A DNA stretch of 64,000 nucleotides from Sipunculus nudus (taxonomy: Eukaryota; Annelida; Sipuncula; Golfingiida; Sipunculidae), in assembly GCA_026874595.1 (NCBI GenBank), contig CM049315.1, positions 60,140,889 to 60,204,888 on the forward strand, in the 5' to 3' direction. Under the pieces are notes generated by a model. The model was not told where the DNA came from, ran no database searches, and worked only from the letters and a program-made list of their open reading frames with translations. A program made the translations under genes and the position numbers. How positions within the stretch are numbered: the stretch's first letter is position 1; each line of letters starts with the position of its first letter. This document shows positions 23,485 through 34,594 of this stretch, one piece after another.

Positions 23485-24435
23485 TGGCCCCCTACCCTGC
23501 CTCAATCTTGGCTACTCCCCTGATTGTATCTCCTAGTTTCTGCATAGATTCATCACATTCTATATAGGGATGCCATATGGACAAACTCTATCTGGTTTAA
23601 CTGTTGTACCCCTTTTTAACTGAACACATTTTCTTTTGAATGTAAATCATATCAATATCTATACAGCACAGCGTTCACCCTCTTTCAGCATTTCCTGGAA
23701 CCCTAGGCTGACCGAGCATGGGATTAACAAAGCAAGAGTGTCACCATAGCCTAATGTTCCTACATATTAATTACCAATATGACATCCAAATATACCTTTG
23801 TTTCTAAACAAATCCGTCCAAGTCGATTCCATTCCACCTAGCTTTAATTAACAGTTCTGTAAATATCGATTTGGACCCGAAAAACAGCAGGCTGAATATT
23901 TCGTTTCAGTAACATGCTGAACAACTTATGAATATTTAATTGGTCAAATGCACGAGATGCAACAACAAAACAAGAATAAGATGATGAACCATTCCATATG
24001 TAATGTCCAATATGAATCTTAGTTAATCTTTGCTTGGAAAAGTCCTTATAACGCCGCTGTAACGGATGCATAAGCTGTTTATCTACAAGCTGTAAGTGAA
24101 CACAGCAGGCCTTGACATGCCCATGTTGATAAACAGAATAACCATGTAACTGGGGTCGGTTGATTACGCTCTAACTGTCGATTGTTGGTGAAAGCATGTG
24201 AAGCAGCACCATCTATTTTTTTAGTAAGTTGCAAACCTTCAGTGCGTCCGATCTGCTGCTACATGTCTTTGCTTGATGCGGTCGGATTACAATCGGCGGC
24301 ATTTTGTGCGTAGTGGGATCAGCTCATTTTGTTTTATTTTCACAACAGATTCAAGAGATTATTCAATACCCGTTCGATATCGGAATGGCCCCATTAAAAC
24401 TAAAATATCCCGGACCTTCACCGTCAGCGATCAAG
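23485..24435. other. Intergenic and probable 3' flank of the OTU-like exon
   Basis: No gene recognised. A TTTTATTTT segment near 24335-24345 would give AATAAA on the minus strand, about 100 bp beyond the stop codon at 24439, so it is a possible polyadenylation signal for that exon. Confidence 0.35.
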
Positions 24436-24438
24436 GCA

Positions 24439-24909
24439 AACTTATGTTAATTCACTTTCTAAGACGGCGTCCACCAGTCCACCAGCAATGTCGCTGTAGA
24501 CAAGATGGACGTCAACGCTGGGTGACGATAGTTGTGACGTCACGACGTAAGTTCGGACCGGTGAAATCCAGCTTCCACCACCAAGCGTCAGGTAAATTCT
24601 CAGCCCGCAGACCTCGCCCAGTATCTTGAGAATTCTGTAGCAGGACAGGTTGAGTATCTCTGCGTCCAACGAGAGGGCGCTACCATCGGAAACCTCCCTG
24701 GTCGTGCGAACTGTCGTCAGTATACGGAGAAAGCCGTGTAAGGACTCGTCTCCAATCAGCGCGATGGACATAGCCCGGAATACGGAATTATCTGGAGCGG
24801 TCACGTGACCCCTAGACAAGCCGAAGGATTTCAGGTACTCGTCCTGAGCTAATGTTGAATCAGAGAAAGCTGTCGGCATCTTTAAACGGCCAGTAGGGCA
24901 ATCAAACAC
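24439..24909 (-). CDS. Probable terminal exon of an OTU-like domain protein (catalytic residues apparently absent)
   Basis: An open frame of about 156 residues begins at a good splice acceptor (TATATTTGCAG just above 24909) and ends in a stop at about 24439. The segment PDNSVFRAMSIALIGDESLHGFLR resembles the DGNCxFRALSxxLxGxxxxHxxLR signature that opens OTU cysteine proteases; in short, DNSVFRAMS sits where DGNCLFRAL is usual. A later stretch with ILGEVCGLRIYL and VDVHLVYSD fits the following strands. The usual catalytic Cys is Val here, and no His is seen near the C-terminal end. If related, it would be a pseudo-deubiquitinase or a decayed copy. Codon use and the absence of stops support a real exon; upstream exons were not found. 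The family assignment is tentative. Confidence 0.4.
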
Positions 24910-24924
24910 CTGCAAATATAACAT

Positions 24925-25895
24925 AGATAGGGTATATTTGGATTTAATGCCAAAGGCTGAAAGCTCGTTTGAAAGCTATAATTTTAATATGATATTATAA
25001 TTATGATGACAGCTTATTTGTAGATCAGGAGCCTGTTAAAGTCGAGGCATTTCGTTGTTATAACATCAGTGGTGGCCAAGTCTGGCAGGCTGCATTGCAG
25101 GTCGGCTTGCATGACAGTTTCTGAAGAGGGAATTCATACCATGCAGGTGAAATATGGTAAATTATCGTATATGATACGCTGTGCGACAGCCCTTGAAGAT
25201 CCTTTGAGAAAACAAGAGACATTCCATTTAACGATCACATTTTGATATCTCAGCTAAAAAGTGTCGTATTTATGATAAATAGATTTTAAGGAAAGCATTT
25301 GTAAAATACTCTTTCTTAGTTGTGGTAAGCGGCAATAATATACCTTCCCTGTGTTCTCCCCAAGCCTCTTCGGGCCATCAGCGTCCTGGTAAAATTGTTA
25401 TAATGTATCACCTGCCAGCGGTTCGGCTCTCCAAGCAAAGGAGACACAAATTCAATTTTACTTGGCGTGTGTCAATCATGGCAGTTGAACCTGCGCTAGA
25501 TGAATCAGATAAATATGTCCAGGAACGGGAACGTTCGTATGCTCCCCTGTACCTATCTTCCCCTAAAATGAGAGGATTTAATTAAAGCTTGTGTTTTTTT
25601 TATAGTGAGCTTACGAACCACAGCCTTTCGTCACTTGATAACCTGTCGAGAGAAGTGTACCCAGCTGATAACCTATAGTAAACCAACGTCGCATTTTTTT
25701 TAAGAAATGCATTTTCAGCTTCAGAGGTCCACCAGATATTGTTGTAGTCTTCATCAATATATAATTGTTTGTGTTCGATTTGCCCCATACATACTTATAC
25801 TTAACACCAGTGCCGGTTCCTGGTAATAGCACACACAACATACAGATGATGGGAACATATGTATACCGGCGAACAGATGGTTGAAACCATATGTA
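24925..25895. other. Intergenic or intronic, no gene seen
   Basis: This lies upstream of the OTU-like exon on its strand and could be intron. No additional exon is convincing; frames at 25322-25585 (+) and 25600-25788 (-) have no recognisable domain. Confidence 0.35.
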
Positions 25896-25899
25896 TGAA

Positions 25900-26124
25900 C
25901 AGAAGCGGATCGTGGGGGGGGGGGGGGGGGGGGGGTGGGGGTGAGGGATCCGGACCCCCTTTTTTTCAGCCGCCGCAACCTTTTTTAAGGGTTTGACCTT
26001 TATTTTGCATCCTGGAACCCCCCCCCCCCCCCTTTTTTTCCGGACATGGGTCCGTTTTTTAGGATAAGTCATTAGTCTTGCTTGATTGGAACACTCCTTT
26101 TCCTAACTCCTGGATCCGCCACTG
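25900..26124. mobile_element. Short hAT-like MITE with poly-G tract
   Basis: The ends are CAGAAGCGGATCGTGGGG on the left and CCTGGATCCGCCACTG on the right, which are inverted relatives (CAGTGGCGGATCCAGG). A G-run lies at 25914-25935 and a C-run at 26019-26031. The body shares GGGTCCGGACCCCC-like, TTTTAAGGG-like and CTCCTTTTCCTAA segments with copies near 31430-31610 and 34595-34777. Non-coding. Confidence 0.7.
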
Positions 26125-27284
26125 ATTCATGTGGATTTCAGCACTTAGGCTATTAATGTTTATTCCTTCGTTGGGAGAATGTTAAGCCGTAAACAATCAA
26201 AATTATACATCTGTTACATCGGAAAACAGGTGCATGGATGTTCATTTACATCTTTAAAGTGTTGCCATGATCACGCGTAGGGCCTATATTCCAGTCCTAG
26301 TTGCATGGTAATGCCTGTCGAGTATCCTTGAGTTGAAATTTCGTAGGCCTACCTGTTTGAAAAATTATGATACTATATAGCCCCGGGCTCGTTGAGTGGT
26401 TGAGTGGCCTCACAAACATATTATCGGCTAGCCCTATTAAAACATGATGTAAGAATAAATTTTATTTATATCCATGAATTTCCTGATAAGTTAAAAAAGT
26501 TACTACAGGGAAACTATAACTTACATAAAATTTAAAAACCAATTATCTGTATGAAGTCAACTTATTTTAATATAACTTGCTATTTTGCAAGGTCGCCACC
26601 ACAGGCACTCGTTTCCAGCAATGAATTGGCCTAGAAGCCGTAAACACATAGAGTATGGGCGATATATCCATTATAAAAGAACTTTTATTTGGATTTGGGT
26701 ATTGCCTACCGAGTTCTCGAGATCGAAAAGTTGCTACCCGTTTCAGCCCTAATGTGCAGGCCAAAATTATGACATTTACGTGAATGATCACCCCGCTCCG
26801 GGCTCGTTGATAATATTAATCGGGATTTAGTTCATTCTCAAACAGTTTTATTCACAATGACTATACAGTTTAATGGACAAGCAGCTATACACGTGTCCAT
26901 GTCGATTTTCTGTTTGAGTGAGAAAGCGAGAATGAGTTCACAAACGTGTATATATAGGCCAGCACTATTTAAAACATTATTTTAACTATGCATGTTATAA
27001 ACATCCTGTCATGAACTTCCCTATCATTATAAAAAGAAGTAATTTGCTGCAGGAATATAAACTTGCATAAACATTAAAGAATAACTGATTCAACCAATCA
27101 TCTGAATGAATTCAACTTTGTTTGCAAATTTAACTTGCAGTTTTCCAAGGTCCCCACCATGCATAAAGCTGTCAAGTCCGTATCGGACTCACGCATATAT
27201 ATATATATATATACTATAGTATACGTGTTAACTACTGCCAGCACATTCTGTCGTGTTATTTATTGGTTAATTATAACATTGATA

Positions 27285-28325
27285 CGCTCAAAAAACAGAT
27301 TGGTTAAATATATAACTAATTTAATTGGTTAAGCCAGTGTTTTAACCAAGATATTGTTTATCTTAACCAATGCATTGTTAAAGTACTAACCAAACGAGTT
27401 GGTTGTTTTGACCAATATTTATTGGTTAACAGAATAAAATACTGTATGTAGGTTTAACCAATACATGTATATTGGTCAATTGATAACCAAAATATTGGTT
27501 ACTTTAGCACACATATATGACCAATCTGGTTGGTTGAGATGATATTGGTTGATTTAACCAACACATTGGTAATTTCAACCAACTTGTAAGTTGTAACCAA
27601 ACTCATTGGTCATTTAAACCAATTTTGATTGGTCGACCGTTTGGTTGCATATATTTAACCAGTTTTCTTGGTTGAGTTAAACATTGGTTGATTTTATCAA
27701 CATATTGGTTATTTTACCAACTGATTGGTCAAGCACTGACCAAACCGATTTGTCAGTTTTAACATCAGACACAAAATTGCTCCAAATCAGACACAAGAGA
27801 TGCAAGCTTCACTGGCTGAGGGGCAAAACGTCTGACTTGTATGCGAGCGGTCACAGGTTTGAGTCCAAGGCAGAATTTGTGTTTCCTCTTGAAACCCACA
27901 CCAGAGCAACCCGAGACCGAAGAATGACTTACAAGAAGACTCCCAATCAATCTGAAGAATAAAACAACAAAAAGGGGACAGAAAGTAGCAGCGCACACAT
28001 AAATGTGACCAATTTGAATAGGTTCAAGTGACCAATTTATTATCTGATTTAACCAATTTTTTTTGGTTGACCTCAACCAAAGTACATTGGTTGAGAATAA
28101 CCAAATTATTTTGGTCAAACTGACCAATTTTGTTGGCTTAAATGATCAACAGTGTTGGTTGCTCTGACCAATATATAGATTGATTTGACCAATACCTCTT
28201 GTTTGATTACGACCAAAATAAATTGGTTGTTTTAAACAATAAATTGTTTGGACATATTTTGACCAATTAAATTGGTTGGATTCAACCAATTTTTTGGTTG
28301 ACTCAACCAATCTGTTTTTTGAGTG
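27285..28325. mobile_element. TA-flanked element made of alternating TTGGTT/AACCAA motifs
   Basis: The element has perfect 19-bp terminal inverted repeats, CTCAAAAAACAGATTGGTT at the left and its reverse complement at the right. A TA lies outside each end (27283-27284, 28326-28327). The tandem unit near 30220-30245 shows the empty site (GATAGG), confirming insertion into TA. The interior consists almost wholly of TTGGTT and AACCAA hexamers, or one-base variants, alternating every 10-30 bp. A tRNA-derived SINE interrupts it at about 27780-28000. No transposase frame is present. The TA target suggests mobilisation by a Tc1/mariner-type enzyme. Confidence 0.8.
27780..28000 (+). mobile_element. 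tRNA-derived SINE nested in the TTGGTT/AACCAA element
   Basis: This segment lacks the TTGGTT/AACCAA texture of its surroundings. It has an A-box-like TGGCTGAGGGG (about 27813-27823) and a B-box-like GGTTTGAGTCC (about 27857-27867) at tRNA-like spacing. The end is A-rich, AATAAAACAACAAAAA, near 27958-27973. Exact ends and target duplication are not resolved. Confidence 0.6.
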
Positions 28326-28470
28326 TAGGATGATACTTTTTAGCCAACTAATTCGTTTCGACCCCTGTATTGATTGCAGTGATATAAAACGCGACAACGT
28401 ACCTGATTGTAAAACTGACATTACAAAGCCCGAGTGTGCAGGGGCGTAGCCAGGATTGAGGGAGGGTCAT

Positions 28471-28617
28471 CAGTGGCGGATCAAGAAATTCGAAAACGGG
28501 GGGGGGGGGGGGGGGGGCTAATTTGCATGTATGGGCAAATTGGAAAACGGTTATATATACAAGTATATATATATATATATAAATCTATATATATATATGT
28601 ATATGTATATATATATA

Positions 28618-28654
<37 letters not shown>

Positions 28655-29438
28655 AATTTTTACTATACTTTGTATATATATTTTTATTTCAATTATGAAC
28701 CATGGTGTAATTAAGGTTAGTTACAGGTACATTGGGAGAGTATTGGAGGGGGTTTCCCCTCACATAATGGGAAATGTTTGAATATACAATGTAAAGAGGA
28801 CATTTGAGGCAATTTTCACAAAAAATAAGGATTTCCTGTTCCTGAAAAAACTGTTCCCTTATGTCATTGCATTATGTAGTCAAACTGTTGAGATGTTCAA
28901 TATTTAATATTTATATTTCTTCAAAATTAAGATATAAAATTTCAATCGCTTTCAAAGAAGTCAATGGCGCATGAGCGCAATCACGTTTGTAACTATCAAA
29001 ATATTATCTTTTAAATGTAATTCTCGTGGTGAAATAACTGATAAACTGAATTATTATGTTAAACTTTGCATTTTACCGGGTTCCGTGGTCTTGACAGCAC
29101 ACGGGACTCCTAAGAGCTCAAAACAGATTGCGAGTCTGAGTACCGGTATCACCAGAGGAGCCGTAAGATTGTTCATGCATGGTCGACCCCAACCAGGGCC
29201 CGGTGCTCGATCGATCTGCAGTTGTTCTGCAGCTGTTAATAAATATCCTTATACTCAGTTAATAAATTTGAAAGTAATTGTAACTGCAGATTACTTAAAT
29301 AAAGTCTAATTCCTTATTTATCATAAGAAACATGAAAAACGAAAATTAATCACTAAAATCGGAAATTTGATAAAATGAGAGATTTTACAGGTCAACGGGG
29401 GCCGCGCGCCGAAGACGCCCCCTCTGGATCCGCCACTG
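28471..29438. mobile_element. hAT-like element, CAGTGGCGGATC-type termini, copy 2 (nested)
   Basis: The left end is CAGTGGCGGATCAAG and the right end GGATCCGCCACTG, with a second partial terminus TATCCGCCACTG ending at 29458. The interior is the reverse-orientation relative of 22355-23480. The G-run at 28498-28516 corresponds to the C-run of copy 1. It lies wholly within the outer CAGGGGCG element. Confidence 0.7.
28565..28660. repeat. (TA)n / (ATT)n microsatellite
   Basis: Alternating TA passing into ATT trinucleotides. A further long (TA)n lies at 29466-29538. Confidence 0.9.
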
Positions 29439-29464
29439 ATAGCATATATCCGCCACTGTTTTAA

Positions 29465-29533
<69 letters not shown>

Positions 29534-31427
29534 TAAATTAAGTGAAATTCCTTCGGCACCCCTTGGCTACGCCCCTGGTGTGTTGTGCACAGTGAAAGGG
29601 GATTTCCACGACTGTGATCTGTATTTAGATTGCGGGCGATATTTCAGTGTCGCATACAGGACCGCGCGCAGCACCGAGTCGGAGGGGTGGGGTTCTGTGT
29701 CATTTACACACGGTATATACCATACATGCCCAAAATCCATTTATTATCTGATTATGGAATGTCCGCCTCGCCCCGAGCTCGTTGATAATATTAATCAGGA
29801 TTGAAACACCATTTATTTTTTCTTGGGCGGGGGGGGGGGGGGGGGGGGGGGATAGACACACCTGTTAGAATTGATTAAGGTTTGACTGTTTAATCGATAA
29901 AGCGAGAATGATTGAATGGCTTCATAATCAAACGTGTTAAAGGCAAGAAATGTCTCGGTTTGAAACATGTTGTGAGGTATAACTTTATTAATCCCTATCA
30001 TGATTTGCCTGATAAGTAAAAAAAGTAACTGCAGGAAAACTAACTGGCTTAAAACTTAATTAAATATATGATTCAACCAATTTTCTGAATAAATTCAAGT
30101 TTGTTTGCAAATTTATCTTGCCGTTTTGCAAGATCTCCACCAGAGCTATCAGGTAGGGTACGGACTCTTGCCAGCGTGTTAGCTGATGACATCACATTCT
30201 GTCGTGTTATTTATTGGTTAATTATAACAACGATAGGATGCTAATTTGTAGAAAACTAATTCGTTTCGACCCTTGTATTGATTGCAGTGAAATGAAAAGC
30301 GACAACGTACCTTATACTGACATTACAAAGCCCGAATGAGCCGTTAACGTTCATATATGTTTGGCTGTGTGTGTTGAGCACAGCGAAAGGGGATTTCCGT
30401 GACTGTGATCTGTATTTAGACTGCGGGCGATATTAAAGTGGTGCATACAGGACTGTAAGGGCGCAGCACCGAGTCGGAGGGGTTCTGTGTCATTTACACA
30501 CGGTATATACAGAGATGCCATGGCCACGATTACTCCAGTCCGGGTCGGTTGATGCTTGTCGAGTACTCAAGTCGAAAACTTCCTACCCGTTTCAGGTCTA
30601 ATGTGTAGGCCACAATTATGGAATGTCCGCCTCGCCCCGAGCTCGTCGATAATATTAGTCTGTATTTAGGCCATTCCCAGAGTTGTTCACAAAGACTAAA
30701 AGGTTAAAATACCATTCTCAAAACGCACACACCTATTCGAGTCCATATTGGTTTATTTGAGCGAGAAAGCAAGAATGATTGAGTTGACAAACGGCCAGCA
30801 CTGTTTAAAACATGATGTATCTGGATACGTAGTATGCATTTTATTTATGCTCTACCATGAATTTGCTGATAAGTAAAACCAATGTCTGCAGGGAAACTAA
30901 TTTGTATTGAACTTAATGAATATCTGATTTAATAAAATATATAAATGAATTCAACTTTGTTGGGGTCCCCACTAGAGCCTTTAAGTACGTTTCGAACGCT
31001 TGCCAGCGTGTCAACTACTGCCAGCACATTCTGTTGTTTTAAATATTTATTATAAGTAACTTATTACAGTGATAGGCTGATGCTTTTTTGGCAACTGATT
31101 TGTCCCAGCTTCTGTACTGAATGCAGTGATATAAAAAGCGACCACATTCTTTTTTTCAACACTCAAAACACACGGCCCATGTGAGCCGTGAACGGTTGCA
31201 AGGTTTATTAGTATTGTTGTGCACGTGTACAGTAACAAAAGGGGATTCCCATAACTGGGATCTATTTTTAGTTTGAGAGCGATATTTCAGTGTCGCGTCA
31301 AGCACGGGAAGATAGAGGATGCGCAGCATGCACCGAGTCGAAGGGAAGGGTGTTCCGTGCCGTTTAGACACGTTATTTATAATATATGTGCAAATGTCAA
31401 TTTATATCTTTATAGTGTCGTCATGGC

Positions 31428-31612
31428 AACGTCCAGGGGGTCCGGACCCCCCCCCCTCCTTTATTTAAAGAGTTCAGACCAATTTTTTTGCGACCTGGAC
31501 CTCCCGCCCCCACCCCCCCCCCCCTTATTTCTGGGGACTTTTTTCAGGTTTTGTCATTAATCCTTCTTGGTTGGACCCATCGTTTTCCTATATACTGGAT
31601 CGGCCCATGGAT
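31428..31612. mobile_element. Decayed hAT-like MITE with C-runs
   Basis: This shares GGGTCCGGACCCCCC, a central block with long C-runs, TTTTGTCATTAATCCTTCTTGG and TTTTCCTATATACTGGATC with the copies at 25900-26124 and 34595-34777. The left terminus is not clear. Confidence 0.55.
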
Positions 31613-32214
31613 AATGCTGTATAAGAGTGGCTTGTGCTGGCTTCACAAGCGTTTTATAGGTCAGCACTATTAAATACATCATGTAAGATATACATTTTAT
31701 TGATATCCTATCATGAATTTCCTGATTAGTAATAAAAAGAGGTTAATGCAGGAAAACTAAGTTGCAACACAGTTAAAGAATATTTAATTCAGGCAATTAT
31801 TTGAATGATTTCAACTTTGTTAGCAAATTTAACTTGCCGTTTAACGAAGACGCAACCACAACCTTCAAGTTTGTCCCTGACTCTTTGCAATCCGGTTAGC
31901 TACTGCTGTCAGCACTTTCTGTTGTTTTAAATATTGGTTATAACAGTGATAGGATACTGATTTTAGGATAACTAATTCGTTTCGGGCACTGTACTGATGG
32001 CAGTGATATAAAAAGCGACAACATACCTGATTCTAACACTGAACTTACAAAGCCCGATTGAGCCGTGAACGATGACAATCTTAATATGTATTGTGTACCC
32101 AGCAAAAGGGATTTCCATGACTTTGATCTATATTCAGATTGTGAGCGGTATTTCAGTGGTGCGTCCACGATTGGACCGGTCCAGGGAGAGGTAGGAGAGG
32201 TGGGTGTGATTTTC

Positions 32215-33110
32215 CATGCAAATTGATGGAATTTGCGTCATTCCTCAAAGACAGGTAACACTGACCACACCCTTAATTGAACCAGAGACAGAAATACAGT
32301 CTATCCATCTATTTAAGTATCTGTCATTTGAAACTGGGAATTTGTCGCATTTTCTGTGCAAAACCTTTTTCTACACTTGTAGTTATTCATGCATGTGTTG
32401 TTACGATATATACTTGGACAGTCGACCGGTATATATTATTCCGTCTCGTTGACGTGAAAGGTTGTGTTTAATATATTTTTAATTAAAGCAATGACGAACC
32501 TATCGTTCGTTTTCAAGTTAAACATCTACTACTGCCAGCACTATGAATGAGATTAGACAACATGAGCTGGGACAGACTGGTAGACAAACAAAGCCGGTAA
32601 TATATGAAGTTTCAATTATTTCTTGATTAATTTATTATATCATTTTTTTTTAAAGTTTCAAATTTCAGACTTAAATAGCTTAATTCCAAACACATACAGC
32701 ATATGAAAGTTTTTTCATCAGTGCTTATAGGAAAAATTTCTTGATTAATATATATGTAACGGCCGTCCGGCATAGCCAAGTCGTCCGTCTCCAGACGTGT
32801 TCGAAACACCTCCAACACTTGGTTGTTATATAACTTTATTAAAACCAGCTACATCTCTCATGCGAAGTAGAGACTGTCAAGAGAGAAAAGAGATGCGTTC
32901 AGTTCCACGTATCACTGGAAGCTGAAGCGTACGCCATGTTTTTTTTTTTACCTGCGAAAAATGAATATATAAAATGAATACTGCATGATATTTTAGCTGC
33001 GATATGTAATGAATACTGCATGATATTCTTAGCAATACTGGTGTCTTTTAAACATTCAAGGACCGTAAATTCACCAATGGTTTAGTGTTAATACTTAATA
33101 AAGTGAAGTG
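32215..33110. other. Intergenic, contains a duplicate of a splice-like segment
   Basis: No gene recognised. A segment at 32877-32935 (TGTCAAGAGAGAAAAGAGAT) is duplicated at about 33119-33170. On the minus strand both copies read as a pyrimidine-rich TTTTCTCTCTTGACAG, which resembles a splice acceptor. Confidence 0.35.
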
Positions 33111-33119
33111 CTCTTACCT

Positions 33120-34130
33120 GTCAAGAGAGAAAAGAGATACGTTCAGTTCATGTATCACTGGAAACTGAAGCTCCGACTCTCTTGACCAACCGACCTTAAC
33201 ACAGTCATGTGAGAAAATTGGTTTCGTCATGAGAAATGAGAAAAAACACTGAAAACAACAGTAGAAACAATCCAAGCAGACCAGGCAATAAGAAATAATG
33301 GCTAGAAACCACAAGGCAAAGAGCGAGACCAGCAAACATAAACAAGTTGAAACCTGAAACAGAATTTATATCACAGACATCAGTTTGTTTCAGATGCATC
33401 CGTTACATATATTTAATGACAACGGAGATATGATGGACAGAGCTGATCACTTTACGTTCTATCTCCTAAGGCAAGAATTTTTTTCGATAAGAACTTAATT
33501 TTTCTAATCCTATTATTTATTTATTCTAATAAATTTTACACATTCGCAATAAAAACTAATGTCCCAGTGCACAGGTGCACAGGAATCAATGGCAGCAAGG
33601 GGGGGGGGGGGGGGGGGGTTAGGAGATTTTGGGGACATATAACTGTATGCCGAATTTAGGATTCGTAGGTCCATCGGTTTCAAAACGTGCAAATCTAACG
33701 GACGGACAGACTGACAGACAGACGGACGGACGACGGACAATGGACCACGACTATAGCTCAGATGACCTATAGTCGGCTGAGCTAAAAACACGTACATAGG
33801 ACCTAAACCGTCCAACAACGAGGTGACGATACTGCACAACGCCGCCGGAACAAGAGAGCCTGACATCAAATAGTCCTTGTTGATCCAAGACAGATCAGCA
33901 ATAAATCAAACGGCTAATGCGAGAACAATGTAGCAGGCGGCACTAAGGTCAGCAAGGTGGACACTTCAAACTTAGGGAACCCCTTCTCAGCCGCCAGGGC
34001 CAGCGACGCCAAACAGACGCTACACACGTTACGAGGACGATACCCGCCAGGAATTGCACATTTTTATACAATAGAGGAAAAAGCCTCGGTCCCGTTAGGA
34101 CAGACTTTTTCTTTGTTTTGGCCAGTCTGT
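33120..34130 (-). pseudogene. Broken SLC16 (monocarboxylate transporter)-like gene copy
   Basis: On the minus strand, three frames in succession resemble the intact transporter at 40880-63173. LFPLLYKNVQFLAGIVLVTC (near 34070) parallels LFLFMYKNIHFIAGAFFVSC. ALAAEKGFPKFEVSTLLTL (near 33990) parallels AFAAEKGFSKFDVSVLLSI. ADLSWINKDYLMSGSLVPA and the following GPMYVFL (to about 33795) parallel ADLKFVNKDFLIAGLLVLP and MYVYFVL. The frame changes at least twice, so it is a pseudogene. A hairpin-ended (ACGG)n repeat interrupts it at about 33795. A possible last exon lies at 33372-33120: after acceptor TTCTGTTTCAG and in the same phase as the intact gene, it gives GFNLFMFAGLALCLVVSSHY. A hydrophilic stretch at 34405-34187 may be its central loop, but this is unproven. 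Confidence 0.65.
33585..33795 (+). mobile_element. 3' part of a hairpin-ended (ACGG)n element
   Basis: A G-run at 33600-33618 is followed by TTTCAAAACGTGCAAATCTA, an ACGGACGGAC-type microsatellite (33698-33740), and a terminal hairpin at 33754-33784 (TAGCTCAGATGAC with GTCGGCTGAGCTA). The end is GAGCTAAAAACA. The order matches the element ends near 47946, 49413 and 60973. Confidence 0.7.
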
Positions 34131-34594
34131 CTGCCTGGTTGCAGGTTTGTTGAAGATCGTCACGGTTTTCCAGGATTTCCTTCGTGTCAATTTTGACAAC
34201 TTGATGAAACAGGTGGACGTGGTAAGATTCCTCGGCTTCCGTGGAGTCTTTTACATTTTTTGCTTTGGGCCAGGTCGTTTATTGTGACACTGTTGGATAC
34301 CGCATCAGCGTTGCTTGACGTCATAAAGTTTCCAGGTATCCGACTCACACTTTCTATCGATGAATTCTGCCTCTCATCTTGCGAAAAATTCACTGGCAGG
34401 ACCAAGCCAACAGAAGTGTTGCTGTTAGCTCCTAACTTATACTTAGCTCGTTTTGCTTTTCAGTCTACTACTGGAGAAGTATGCTTGCTGTGTGTCCGTT
34501 AAGGTGGCTGTAGAAGTCCTGTCACTTACTGGTTCAGCCACAGACCAGCCATTATAATTAAGAATCGGTGTAGCAGAGTAACTTTGTATATATC

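Larger units (their letters stand above)
28439..29577. mobile_element. Outer hAT-like element with CAGGGGCGTAGCC termini
   Basis: Left CAGGGGCGTAGCCAGG and right CTTGGCTACGCCCCTG form terminal inverted repeats of 14 bp or more. The flanks share GTGTG at both sides. The insertion lies inside one unit of the 0.8-kb tandem array. Another complete pair of termini (28471-29438) sits inside it. No transposase is encoded; the interior is largely AT microsatellite, G-run and sequence shared with 22355-23480. Confidence 0.75.
26150..32215. repeat. Tandem array of about 0.8-kb units, interrupted by younger insertions
   Basis: Several anchor sequences recur in order. CTCGTTGATAATATTAATC-like anchors lie near 26803, 29775 and 30635. 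The anchor ACTTGCCGTTTTGCAAG occurs near 26575-26590, 27135, 30115 and 31835. The anchor TGCAGTGATATAAAAAGCG occurs near 28375, 30290, 31120 and 31998. GTGATCTGTATTTAGA-like blocks lie near 29615, 30405, 31255 and 32120. Measured spacing is about 840-880 bp between intact units, and about 770 bp between the first pair once the 28439-29577 insertion is removed. No coding function is apparent. Confidence 0.7.

Noticed and set aside
33957-34196. Plus-strand frame resembling the plus-strand frame at 41506-41703
   Set aside because: Both are antisense shadows of the transporter sequence; the resemblance helped to reveal the pseudogene on the minus strand.
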